Below are positions 44,074 through 51,899 of a stretch of DNA of 64,000 nt, one piece after another. Position 1 is the stretch's first letter, and the number at the start of each line of letters is the position of its first letter. The position numbers were made by a program, and so were the translations under genes. This stretch comes from Streptomyces sp. NBC_01283 (GTDB taxonomy: Bacteria; Actinomycetota; Actinomycetes; Streptomycetales; Streptomycetaceae), in contig NZ_CP108430.1 in the NCBI RefSeq assembly GCF_041435335.1, forward strand, positions 8,404,001 through 8,468,000, written 5' to 3'. The notes beneath the pieces are model-generated. The model saw only the letters and a program-made list of their open reading frames with translations. It ran no database searches and had not been told where the DNA came from.

Positions 44074-45197
44074 GTGCGCAGCCCCCGCAGATCTCGCAGC
44101 CCGCGCCGCGCGACCTGCTGTACTCCGAAGAAGAAGAGGCGCTGCGCTCGGTCGTGCGCGGCCTCCTCGCCGACCACTGCGACGCCACCGCCGTGCTCAC
44201 CCGCACGGAGTCCGCCGAGCCGCACGACCACGACCTGTGGAAGGCGCTCACGGACGGCATGGGTCTCGCGGGCCTGCTCGTGCCCGAGGACTTCGGCGGC
44301 CAGGGCGCCACGCACCGCGAAGCCGCCGTCGTCCTTGAGGAGTTGGGCCGCGCGGTCGCCCCCGTGCCCTATCTGACCAGTGCGGTGATCGCGACCGAGA
44401 CGCTGCTCGGCTGTGAGAGCGACGCGGCGAGGGAACTCCTCGGCGCGCTCGCCTCGGGACGCACGGTCGGCGTGCTCGCCGTGCCGCTCGGCACCGCTCC
44501 GGGCGGCGTCCTGCCCAACGTACGCACGGAGAGCGGTGCCCTGCACGGCAGCGTGTCCGGTGTCGCCGACGCGGTCGCCGCCGACGTCCTTCTCGTGCCG
44601 ACGGGTGCGGGGATCTTCGCGGTGGACGCGGACGACGCCGGTGTGACCGTCACGCCGCAGACCTCGCTCGACCTCACCCGGCCACTCGCCACGGTCACCT
44701 TCGAGGGCGCACGCGCGCGTGCCGTCGGTCCGGAATCCGAAACCGCCGTACGGCGTGGTCTGCGGGCGGGGGCCGGGCTCCTGGCGTCCGAGCAACTGGG
44801 CGTCGCGGACTGGTGTTTGACCGAGACCGTGCGCTATACGAAGGAACGGCACCAGTTCAACCGGCCCGTCGGCTCCTTCCAGGCGCTCAAGCACCGCCTC
44901 GCCCAGCTCTGGCTCGAAGTGGTGAGCCTCCGTGCCGCCGCCCGCAACGCGGCCGACACCCTCGCCGCCGGAAGCGAGGACGCCGATGTCGCTGCGGCCC
45001 TCGCGCAGGCCTACGCGTCACCGGCCGTGGTGCACATCGCGGAGGAGGCGCTCCAGCTGCACGGCGGCATCGGCATGACGTGGGAGCACCCCGTCCACCT
45101 CTATCTCAAGCGGGCAAAGGCCGACTCGATCGCGCTCGGCACGGTGGGGCGCCACCGGGAGGAGCTGGCCGCGCGCGTGAGCCTGCCGGCTCCCTGA
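44070..45197 (+). CDS. Acyl-CoA dehydrogenase, subunit B
   Basis: This 375-residue member of the acyl-CoA dehydrogenase family shows GLAGLLVPEDFGGQGATHRE, ERHQFNRPVGSFQALKHRLA and LQLHGGIGMTWEHPVHLYLK. It lacks the EGT catalytic motif at the C-terminus. Together with the overlapping upstream gene it is probably one subunit of a mixed FadE-type enzyme. It ends the operon; the nickel importer begins 125 bp later. Confidence 0.9.
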   Translation: MSAQPPQISQPAPRDLLYSEEEEALRSVVRGLLADHCDATAVLTRTESAEPHDHDLWKALTDGMGLAGLLVPEDFGGQGATHREAAVVLEELGRAVAPVPYLTSAVIATETLLGCESDAARELLGALASGRTVGVLAVPLGTAPGGVLPNVRTESGALHGSVSGVADAVAADVLLVPTGAGIFAVDADDAGVTVTPQTSLDLTRPLATVTFEGARARAVGPESETAVRRGLRAGAGLLASEQLGVADWCLTETVRYTKERHQFNRPVGSFQALKHRLAQLWLEVVSLRAAARNAADTLAAGSEDADVAAALAQAYASPAVVHIAEEALQLHGGIGMTWEHPVHLYLKRAKADSIALGTVGRHREELAARVSLPAP

Positions 45198-45273
45198 CCT
45201 CGACCGTCGACCGGGCCCCCGTGATCCACTCGGTATGGACCACACGTTTTACCCACCCATTACATGAGGCATA

Positions 45274-45292
45274 ATTGCGACCCGTTCGCAAT
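45274..45292. promoter_or_regulatory. Nur-box-like palindrome ATTGCGA-CCCGT-TCGCAAT
   Basis: Perfect 7-bp arms with a 5-bp spacer fit the TTGCAA-N5-TTGCAA pattern known for the nickel-responsive Fur-family regulator Nur of Streptomyces, apart from G/C at the inner positions. It overlaps a -10-like CATAAT (45270-45275) and the likely start site of the nikA-like gene, where a nickel-bound repressor would shut off importer expression. Confidence 0.6.
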
Positions 45293-45322
45293 AACGTTTG
45301 ATCTTCAGTAGGGGTGTGGAGC

Positions 45323-46918
45323 ATGAGGGCCCGATCGATACGGGGTACGGGCGCGGTGGCGGCGGCCGCCTCGCTGGCGGTCGCCGCCTCGGCCTGTTCG
45401 GCGCCGGGCGACGGCAAGAACGCGGGCGGAGCCGAGGATTCCGCGGTCGTCGGCATCGCGTACGAACCGGACACCCTGAGCCCGCTCCTCGGCTACGGCA
45501 AGGACGGCAACTCCAAGATCTTCGACGGTCTGCTCACGCACGACGCCGACATGAAGCTCAAGCCCGCGCTGGCCGCCGGGCTCCCCAAGGTCGGCGACGA
45601 CGGCCGCACCTACACGTTCAAGCTGCGCAAGGGCGTCAAGTTCAGCGACGGCAAGCCCTTCACGTCCAAGGACGTCGTCTTCACGTACGAGACGATTCTC
45701 GACAAGAAGACCAACAACGCCGCCAAGACCGAGCTCGACGCCGTCAAGGACGTCGAGGCGAAGGGCGACGACACAGTCGTCTTCCACCTCAAGTACCCCT
45801 ATGCGCCGTTCGCCGAGCGCACCGTCCTGCCGATCGCGCCCGAGCACATAGCCGGCAAGCAGGACGTGAACACCGGCGAGTTCACCACCAAGCCGGTCGG
45901 TACGGGCCCCTACGAGCTGGTGAAGTGGTCCAAGGGCGAGAAGCTCACCTTCAAGGCCAACCCCGGCTACTGGGGCGGCGCGCCGAAGGTCAAGAACTTC
46001 ACCATGGCGATCATCAAGGACGACGACATCCGCGCCACCCGGCTCGACGCCGGCGAGCTCGACGGCGCGATCCTGCCGCCCAACCTCGCGAAGAAGTACC
46101 AGAACGACAGCAACAAGAAGTCGTACGCCGCCAAGACCTTCGACTACCGCGTGGTGACCCTGCCCACCGGCAACAAGGTCGCGGGCGACATCGGAATCCG
46201 CCGCGCGCTCGACACCGGCGTGGACCGCAAGGCGATGGTCGACTCGATCCTGGACGGCGCGGGCAAGGAGGCCTACGGGCCCGTACCGACCGACAGCCCC
46301 TGGTTCACCAAGGGCACCGAGCGGGGGCACGACCTGGCCAAGGCCAAGAAGATCCTCGACGACGCGGGCTGGAAGCCGGGCATGGACGGCATCCGCGAGA
46401 AGGACGGCGTCCAGGCGAAGTTCCCGCTCTGGTACCTCTCCGGAGACAAGCTCCGCCAGGATCACGCCCTCGCCTACGCCTCCGACGCCAAGAAGCTCGG
46501 CATCAAGGTGGAGGTGCAGGCCGGTACGTGGGAGGTCATCGAGCCGCGAATGCCGAAGGACGCGGTCCTCGCGGGCGGCGGCTCCCCGGCCGACCCGGAC
46601 TTCGACCAGTACACGCTCCTGAAGTCCTCGCTCGCCGGTGACGGCTTCAACAACATGGCCCACTACGACAACCCCCAGGTCGACAAGGCGCTCGACAAGG
46701 CCCGCGAGAGCGGCGACCACGCCAAGCGGCAGGCCGCGTACGACACCATCCAGCGCGAGCTGGTGAAGGACCCGGGCTACACCTTCCTCACCCACATCGA
46801 CCACCTCTACGTCGTCGACAAGCGCTTCGGCGACCTGACCACCCAGACCGAGCCGCACGACCACGGCCTCGCGTCGGGCCCGTGGTGGAACGTCGAGGAC
46901 TGGCAGCCGAAGCAGTGA
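45323..46918 (+). CDS. nikA: Nickel/peptide-type ABC importer, substrate-binding lipoprotein
   Basis: This 531-residue family 5 extracellular binding protein has a lipoprotein signal (lipobox AASAC at about residue 24). Conserved features include YEPDTLSPLLGYGKDGN, FKLRKGVKFSDGKPFTSKDV and KPVGTGPYELVKWSKGEKL. The family binds nickel or oligopeptides; the Nur-like box upstream favours nickel. ATG at 45323 has AGGGG 8 bases upstream; GTG at 45314 is the alternative. It heads a five-gene operon in the canonical nikABCDE order. Confidence 0.85.
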   Translation: MRARSIRGTGAVAAAASLAVAASACSAPGDGKNAGGAEDSAVVGIAYEPDTLSPLLGYGKDGNSKIFDGLLTHDADMKLKPALAAGLPKVGDDGRTYTFKLRKGVKFSDGKPFTSKDVVFTYETILDKKTNNAAKTELDAVKDVEAKGDDTVVFHLKYPYAPFAERTVLPIAPEHIAGKQDVNTGEFTTKPVGTGPYELVKWSKGEKLTFKANPGYWGGAPKVKNFTMAIIKDDDIRATRLDAGELDGAILPPNLAKKYQNDSNKKSYAAKTFDYRVVTLPTGNKVAGDIGIRRALDTGVDRKAMVDSILDGAGKEAYGPVPTDSPWFTKGTERGHDLAKAKKILDDAGWKPGMDGIREKDGVQAKFPLWYLSGDKLRQDHALAYASDAKKLGIKVEVQAGTWEVIEPRMPKDAVLAGGGSPADPDFDQYTLLKSSLAGDGFNNMAHYDNPQVDKALDKARESGDHAKRQAAYDTIQRELVKDPGYTFLTHIDHLYVVDKRFGDLTTQTEPHDHGLASGPWWNVEDWQPKQ

Positions 46919-47916
46919 AATCAGCGCTCCGGAAGCTCCCCTGGGGGCCGATGGCGCGCATGACGGGACGGCGGGCCCTGTTCGCCGTCCCGGTCCTGCT
47001 CGCCGTGACCTTCGGCGTCTTCGCGATCGCCGCCGCGTCCCCCTTCGACCCCGTCAAGGCCTACGCGGGCACGGCCGGGCTCACCGCGTCGCAGGAGAAC
47101 CTCGACCAGCTGCGCGCCAACCTCGGCGTCGACCAGCCGCTCGTACAGCGCTGGTGGGACTGGCTGACCTCGGCCGTGCACGGTGACCTCGGGGATTCGA
47201 GCACCCTGCGCCAGCCCGTCGCCGACGTCATCGGCGAACGCATCGGCTGGTCCGTGCTGCTCGCCGCCACCGCGTTCCTGCTCGCGATCCTCGTCGGCAC
47301 CACGCTCGGCGTCCTCGCCGCGCGCCGCCCCGGCGGCTGGCTCGACCGCGCCGTGACCTCGCTCGCGTACACCCTCGAAGCCGCCCCGCCGTTCTGGATC
47401 GGGTTGCTCGCCGTCTGGCTGTTCGCCCTGAAGCTGGGCGTACTGCCCTCGGGCGGGCTCACCGACACGGCGAGTTCGGCCGTGACCGCCGGGCAGGTCG
47501 CGAGCCATCTCGTGCTGCCCGCCGCCGTCCTGGCGATCTCGCAGCTCCCGTGGTTCGTGCTCTACGTACGCCAAGGAGTCGGCGACGCACTCGGCGACGA
47601 CCCCGTCCGGGGTGCACGCGCGCGTGGCCTCGCCGAACGGACCGTCCTCCTGGGGCACGCACTGCGCTCGGGCATGCTGCCGGTGCTCACGCTGATCGGC
47701 TCCCGCGTGCCCGAACTGATCACCGGGGCACTCCTGGTGGAGACCGTCTTCAGCTGGCCGGGCATCGCGGCGGCCACGGTGTCGGCGGCGACCGCCGTGG
47801 ACTTCCCGCTGCTCGCCGCGCTCACCGTCCTCGCCACGGCGGCGGTGCTCCTCGGCAACCTCCTGGCCGACCTGCTGTACGGCCTCGCCGACCCGAGGGT
47901 GGGATTCGATGGCTGA
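46915..47916 (+). CDS. nikB: Nickel/peptide-type ABC permease (NikB-like)
   Basis: This 333-residue protein is a DppB/NikB-type permease with six membrane segments, DQLRANLGVDQPLVQRWWDW after the first one and the EAA loop DPVRGARARGLAERTVLLGH. GTG at 46915 overlaps the nikA stop; ATG at 46951 is a possible alternative. It forms the channel with the following permease. Confidence 0.87.
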   Translation: MKSALRKLPWGPMARMTGRRALFAVPVLLAVTFGVFAIAAASPFDPVKAYAGTAGLTASQENLDQLRANLGVDQPLVQRWWDWLTSAVHGDLGDSSTLRQPVADVIGERIGWSVLLAATAFLLAILVGTTLGVLAARRPGGWLDRAVTSLAYTLEAAPPFWIGLLAVWLFALKLGVLPSGGLTDTASSAVTAGQVASHLVLPAAVLAISQLPWFVLYVRQGVGDALGDDPVRGARARGLAERTVLLGHALRSGMLPVLTLIGSRVPELITGALLVETVFSWPGIAAATVSAATAVDFPLLAALTVLATAAVLLGNLLADLLYGLADPRVGFDG

Positions 47917-48784
47917 CGTGATGTGGCGTTCCCCCCTCGCGGACGCCTCCAAGAGCCGCTCCACGCGCGCGTGGCGGGTGCGTTCCTCAGCGGTGCTCGT
48001 CGCGGCTGTCGTCCTCGCCGTCCTGGTCGTGCCGCCGCTGGTGAACCTCGACGAACAGGCCGTGAACCTCGCGGCCAAACTTCGACCGCCGTCCCTGGCG
48101 CACCCCTTCGGCACCGACGACGTGGGGCGCGACCTCCTCCTGCGCTGCGTGTACGGGCTGCGGGTCTCGCTCCTCGTGGGCGTGGTGGCGGCCGTCGTCG
48201 CGACCGTCATCGGCACGGCTGTGGGCGCGCTCGCCGCCGCGTCGGGCGGCTGGGTCGACCGGGTCGTGATGCGGCTCGTGGACGTCTTCTCATCCGTACC
48301 GCACCTGCTGCTCGGCATCTTCATCGTGGCGATGTTCCGGCCGGGCGTATGGCCGGTGGTCGTTTCGGTGGCGCTCACGCACTGGCTGTCCACGGCCCGC
48401 ATCGTGCGCGCCGAGGTCCTCTCGCTGCGGTCGCGTCCGTACATCGACGCGGCCATCTCCGGCGGTGCGTCGCGGATGCGCGTGATCGTGCGCCACCTGC
48501 TGCCCGGAGTGCTCCCGCAGGCGGGACTCGCGGCCGTCCTGATGGTGCCGCACGCCATCTGGCACGAGTCCGCGCTGTCCTTCCTCGGCCTCGGACTCCC
48601 CACCCACCAGGCGAGCCTGGGCACGCTCGTGCAGAGCGCGCGCGGCTCGCTCCTCGCCGGGGACTGGTGGCCGACCCTCTTCCCCGGCCTGTTCATCATC
48701 GTGCCCACCTTGGCGATCGCGGGCCTCGCGGGCGCCTGGCGGGAACGGATCAATCCCCGGCGCCGATCGGAGCTGATGCTGTGA
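47909..48784 (+). CDS. nikC: Nickel/peptide-type ABC permease (NikC-like)
   Basis: This 291-residue DppC/NikC-type permease shows HPFGTDDVGRDLLLRCVYGL after the first membrane segment and the EAA-type loop SRPYIDAAISGGASRMRVIV. It overlaps nikB by 8 bp and nikD by GTGA. All five genes are thus translationally linked. Confidence 0.87.
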   Translation: MADVMWRSPLADASKSRSTRAWRVRSSAVLVAAVVLAVLVVPPLVNLDEQAVNLAAKLRPPSLAHPFGTDDVGRDLLLRCVYGLRVSLLVGVVAAVVATVIGTAVGALAAASGGWVDRVVMRLVDVFSSVPHLLLGIFIVAMFRPGVWPVVVSVALTHWLSTARIVRAEVLSLRSRPYIDAAISGGASRMRVIVRHLLPGVLPQAGLAAVLMVPHAIWHESALSFLGLGLPTHQASLGTLVQSARGSLLAGDWWPTLFPGLFIIVPTLAIAGLAGAWRERINPRRRSELML

Positions 48785-49782
48785 CCGCCGTGCACAAAGT
48801 GACTGCTGTGACCGAACCCGTCCCGCCTCCGGTGCTGTCCGTACGAGGACTCTCCGTACGGTTCCGCATGCGCGGGGGCACCTTCGTCTCCGCCGTCACC
48901 GACGCCACCTTCGACCTCGCCGCGGGGGAGTGCCTCGCCCTCGTCGGCGAGAGCGGCTGCGGCAAGTCCGTGCTCGCGTCGGCGCTGCTCGGGCTGCTTC
49001 CGCAGAACGCGGAGACGGCCGGGTCCGCGCACATCGGCGACGCGGACCTGCTCGCCGCCGACGAGCGCACCCTGGCCCGCACGGTCCGTGGACGGCGCGT
49101 CGGTCTCGTTCCGCAGAGCCCGGCCGCGCACCTGACTCCGGTACGCACGGTCCGCTCCCAGCTGGAGGAGACCCTGCGGGAGCTCGCGGACGTCCGCCGC
49201 CCGCAGCTGCGCAAGGCCGCCGAAGAGGCAGCCGAGCGTGCCGCTTTCCCTGCCGGGCACCTTGACCGCTACCCGCACGAGCTCTCCGGCGGCCTCGCCC
49301 AGCGTGCCGCCACCGCGCTCGCGCTCATCGGCGACGCACCGCTGCTGCTCGCCGACGAACCGACGACGGGCCTCGACCGCGACCTCGTCGACCGCACCGT
49401 GGACGAACTGCGCAAGCACGTCGGCGAGGACCGCGCGCTGCTCCTGATCACCCACGACCTGGCCGCCGCCGAACGCATCGCGGACCGCGTCGCCGTCATG
49501 TACGCGAGCCGCATCGTCGAACTCGCCGACGCCGAGGACTTCTTCGGCGACCCCGGGCCGCGGCATCCCTACGCGCGCGGCCTCCTGAACGCCCTCCCGG
49601 AGCGGGAGTTCACGCCGATCCCCGGCATGCCGCCAGAACTCTCCGCACTGCCGGGCGGATGCGCGTTCGCCGCGCGCTGCGCCGGCGCGGACGAGGCCTG
49701 CGGGACCGTGCCGCAGCCCGTGGCCGGGGTCGCCTGCCACCATCCCCGTACGGCGGCCGTCCTGGAGGCACCCCGTGCTTGA
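48781..49782 (+). CDS. nikD: Nickel/peptide-type ABC ATPase (NikD-like)
   Basis: This 333-residue ATPase has Walker A VGESGCGKSVLASALLG, signature ELSGGLAQRAATALALIG and Walker B LLLADEPTTGLD, and ends with the C-terminal cysteine-rich oligopeptide/nickel ATPase extension (GGCAFAARCAGADEACG). GTG at 48781 overlaps the nikC stop. It powers the importer with NikE. Confidence 0.88.
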   Translation: MTAVHKVTAVTEPVPPPVLSVRGLSVRFRMRGGTFVSAVTDATFDLAAGECLALVGESGCGKSVLASALLGLLPQNAETAGSAHIGDADLLAADERTLARTVRGRRVGLVPQSPAAHLTPVRTVRSQLEETLRELADVRRPQLRKAAEEAAERAAFPAGHLDRYPHELSGGLAQRAATALALIGDAPLLLADEPTTGLDRDLVDRTVDELRKHVGEDRALLLITHDLAAAERIADRVAVMYASRIVELADAEDFFGDPGPRHPYARGLLNALPEREFTPIPGMPPELSALPGGCAFAARCAGADEACGTVPQPVAGVACHHPRTAAVLEAPRA

Positions 49783-50473
49783 ACTCCACTCCATCACCGC
49801 CGGATACGACCGCCGCGCCCCCGTCATGCGCGGCGTGGACCTGACGATCGCGCCCGGCGCCTCCGTCGGACTGCTCGGCCCCAGCGGCTGCGGCAAGTCG
49901 ACCCTGGCCCGGGTGGCCGCCCTGCTGCACAAGCCCGACGCGGGCCGCGTCATCATCGACGGCGAGCCCGCCCGCGGCTGGCGACACCGGGCCCCCCGCG
50001 CCCAGCGCACCGCCTTCGGCGTCGTCTTCCAGCAGCCCCGCCTCTCCGCCGACCCCAGGCTGACCCTCACGAACCTGATCGCGGAGCCGCTCCGAGCCGC
50101 CGGACGCGGCGGCGAAGCCCCCGCGCGGGTGAGCGAGTTGGCGGCCACGGTCGGTCTCGGCGAGGACCTCCTGGGCCGCAGGCCGCACGAGGTCAGCGAT
50201 GGCCAGCTCCAGCGCGCCTGCCTGGCCCGCGCCCTGGTGCTCCGGCCGCGCTGGCTGATCTGCGACGAGATGACGGCGATGCTCGACGCCTCGACGACTG
50301 CGGCACTCGTGCAGGCCGTGGAGGAGTACCGGCGTGAGAGCGGCGCCGGACTGCTCGCGGTCGGCCACGACCGGGTGCTCCTTGAGCGGTGGTGCGAGCG
50401 GACCGTCCACTGGAGCGAGCTGGCGGGGACCGCTCCGGCAGCCGATCGCAAGGCGGCCCCCGAGGTGGCCTGA
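49775..50473 (+). CDS. nikE: Nickel/peptide-type ABC ATPase (NikE-like)
   Basis: This 232-residue ATPase has Walker A GPSGCGKSTLARVAALL, signature EVSDGQLQRACLARALVL (the family LSGGQ reads VSDGQ) and Walker B WLICDEMTAMLD. It lacks the C-terminal extension present in NikD. GTG at 49775 overlaps nikD by 8 bp. It ends the operon. Confidence 0.87.
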   Translation: MLELHSITAGYDRRAPVMRGVDLTIAPGASVGLLGPSGCGKSTLARVAALLHKPDAGRVIIDGEPARGWRHRAPRAQRTAFGVVFQQPRLSADPRLTLTNLIAEPLRAAGRGGEAPARVSELAATVGLGEDLLGRRPHEVSDGQLQRACLARALVLRPRWLICDEMTAMLDASTTAALVQAVEEYRRESGAGLLAVGHDRVLLERWCERTVHWSELAGTAPAADRKAAPEVA

Positions 50474-50487
50474 GGCGGCCCGAGGTG

Positions 50488-50525
50488 CCCTGCGGGGGCG
50501 TGGGTCTGCCGGAGTTAACGCAGGG
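50488..50525 (+). terminator. Possible terminator after the nickel importer operon
   Basis: CCCTGCG (50488-50494) and CGCAGGG (50519-50525) are perfect 7-bp arms with a 24-nt loop, 14 bases after the nikE stop. The long loop makes this a weak candidate. Confidence 0.3.
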
Positions 50526-50574
50526 AGTCGATAGCGCCAACTCCCGTCCCGAAGGGGTTTCTTGACGCGAGCAT

Positions 50575-50595
50575 GGCCTCATACTCACTGAGGCC
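50575..50595. promoter_or_regulatory. Inverted repeat GGCCTCA-N7-TGAGGCC upstream of the phosphodiesterase-like gene
   Basis: Perfect 7-bp arms with a 7-nt spacer lie 35 bp before the GTG start at 50631. A TTGACG at 50562-50567 just upstream may be a -35, but no clear -10 follows. It may be an operator or an mRNA hairpin. Confidence 0.35.
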
Positions 50596-50630
50596 CGTTC
50601 GTCGTCCCCTCGCCCTTCCCGGGAGTCTCC

Positions 50631-51488
50631 GTGGCACTCATCACCCGTCGTAGAGCCCTCACCCTCGGTGCCGCGCTGGCCGGCACCGCCGCCGTCCCCG
50701 CGTACGCCCAGGCGAGCGAACGCGGACACGGACCCCGCCCCCTCATACGGGCCCACGCACACAACGACTACGAACACCCCCGGCCCCTCTTCGACGCGCT
50801 CGACCACCGCTTCGGCAGCGTCGAGGCCGACATCTACCTCGTCGACGGGCAGCTCCTGGTCGCGCACGACCCGGTCGACCTCGACCCCACCCGCACCCTC
50901 GAATCGCTCTACCTGGGCCCCCTGGCCGCGCGCGTCCGTGCCAACCACGGCTCCGTGTACCGCGGTTACCACCGCACCCCCTTCCAGCTCCTGATCGACA
51001 TCAAGACCGAGGGCGCGGCGACGTACCTGGAACTCGACCGGCATCTGCGCCGCTACCGGCACCTGTTCACCACGTACTCGTACGGCAAGGTGCACCGCGG
51101 TCCCGTGACGGCGGTGATCTCCGGCGACCGGGCGGCCCGCGCCCCGATGGAGGCACAGCGCACGCGCCGCGCCTTCTACGACGGCCGCTTCGCCGACCTG
51201 GGCAGCGCGGCGCCCGCCTCGCTCATCCCGCTGATCAGCGACAACTGGACGCTCAACTTCAGCTGGCAGGGCGTCGGCGCGATGCCCGCCGCCGAGCGCG
51301 ACAAGCTGCGCGGCATCGTCGTCACCGCCCACAAGCGCGGGCAGCGCGTCCGCTTCTGGGCGACACCCGACCTGCCGGGCCCGGCGCGCGACGCGGTGTG
51401 GGGCGAGCTCCTCGCCGCCGGCGTCGACCACTTGAACACGGACGACCTGGCGGGCCTGGAGGCGTTCCTCGTCGCCCACGGGCAGTAG
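50631..51488 (+). CDS. Secreted phosphatidylinositol-phospholipase C/GDPD-like phosphodiesterase
   Basis: This 285-residue protein has a twin-arginine-like signal (ITRRRALTLGAALAGTAAVPA). The TIM-barrel domain opens with RAHAHNDYEHPRPLFDALDH, then VEADIYLVDGQLLVAHDP and LLIDIKTEG, which matches the glycerophosphodiesterase/PI-PLC superfamily (histidine, acidic and HD-type metal residues present). It probably cleaves a phosphodiester in the cell envelope. GTG at 50631 is chosen because the signal starts there. Exact substrate is not known. Confidence 0.78.
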   Translation: MALITRRRALTLGAALAGTAAVPAYAQASERGHGPRPLIRAHAHNDYEHPRPLFDALDHRFGSVEADIYLVDGQLLVAHDPVDLDPTRTLESLYLGPLAARVRANHGSVYRGYHRTPFQLLIDIKTEGAATYLELDRHLRRYRHLFTTYSYGKVHRGPVTAVISGDRAARAPMEAQRTRRAFYDGRFADLGSAAPASLIPLISDNWTLNFSWQGVGAMPAAERDKLRGIVVTAHKRGQRVRFWATPDLPGPARDAVWGELLAAGVDHLNTDDLAGLEAFLVAHGQ

Positions 51489-51634
51489 CCCCCGGCCCGG
51501 ATACGGACCGGCCGAAGCAACGTCCCGGCACATAACACCCGTTCGGAGGACATGCCGGTCGCCCGGACGGTCCCTCCGCTGCGCCACACTCGGCCCAGAG
51601 CCGCGGTGTGGACGCGGCGAAGGAGGTTGTCCCC

Positions 51635-51829
51635 ATGGCCATTTCGGTCTCTGTGGTGCTGCTGCTGGTGATCCTGGCAGTGGTCTTTCTGCGCAACGGC
51701 GCACTGAAGTTCTCGCACGCCCTGGTCTGTGCGCTGCTCGGCTTCTATCTGGCGAGTTCGAGCATGGCGCCGACCATTCACAACGGGGTCACGGCCGCCG
51801 CGGACATCGTCAGCGGCCTGCAGCCATGA
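51635..51829 (+). CDS. Small two-segment membrane protein
   Basis: This 64-residue protein has two hydrophobic segments (residues 4-20 and about 28-47) and a short C-terminal tail. A near-perfect ribosome site, AAGGAGG at 51620-51626, lies 8 bases before the ATG. Proteins of this size and layout are common in Streptomyces but have no assigned function. It stands alone between two secreted-protein genes. Confidence 0.75.
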   Translation: MAISVSVVLLLVILAVVFLRNGALKFSHALVCALLGFYLASSSMAPTIHNGVTAAADIVSGLQP

Positions 51830-51837
51830 TCGTTGCG

Positions 51838-51893
51838 TGTTCATGAACAACTGTCACCTTTCCATGGACACTTCAAGGGTCTGGCCCTAGCTT
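51838..51893 (+). promoter_or_regulatory. Leaderless promoter and palindrome of the secreted propeller-like gene
   Basis: TGGACA (51865-51870) and TAGCTT (51888-51893) are spaced by 17 bp, and the ATG at 51900 begins 6 bases later, which predicts a leaderless mRNA. A perfect 12-bp palindrome, TGTTCATGAACA (51838-51849), lies upstream of the -35 and may bind a regulator. Confidence 0.5.
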
Positions 51894-51899
51894 CGGCCC

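Noticed and set aside
51838..51860. Possible PHO box (GTTCATG followed by GTCACC)
   Set aside because: The direct repeats are not 11 bp apart and the second half-site is incomplete; the palindrome explanation fits better.
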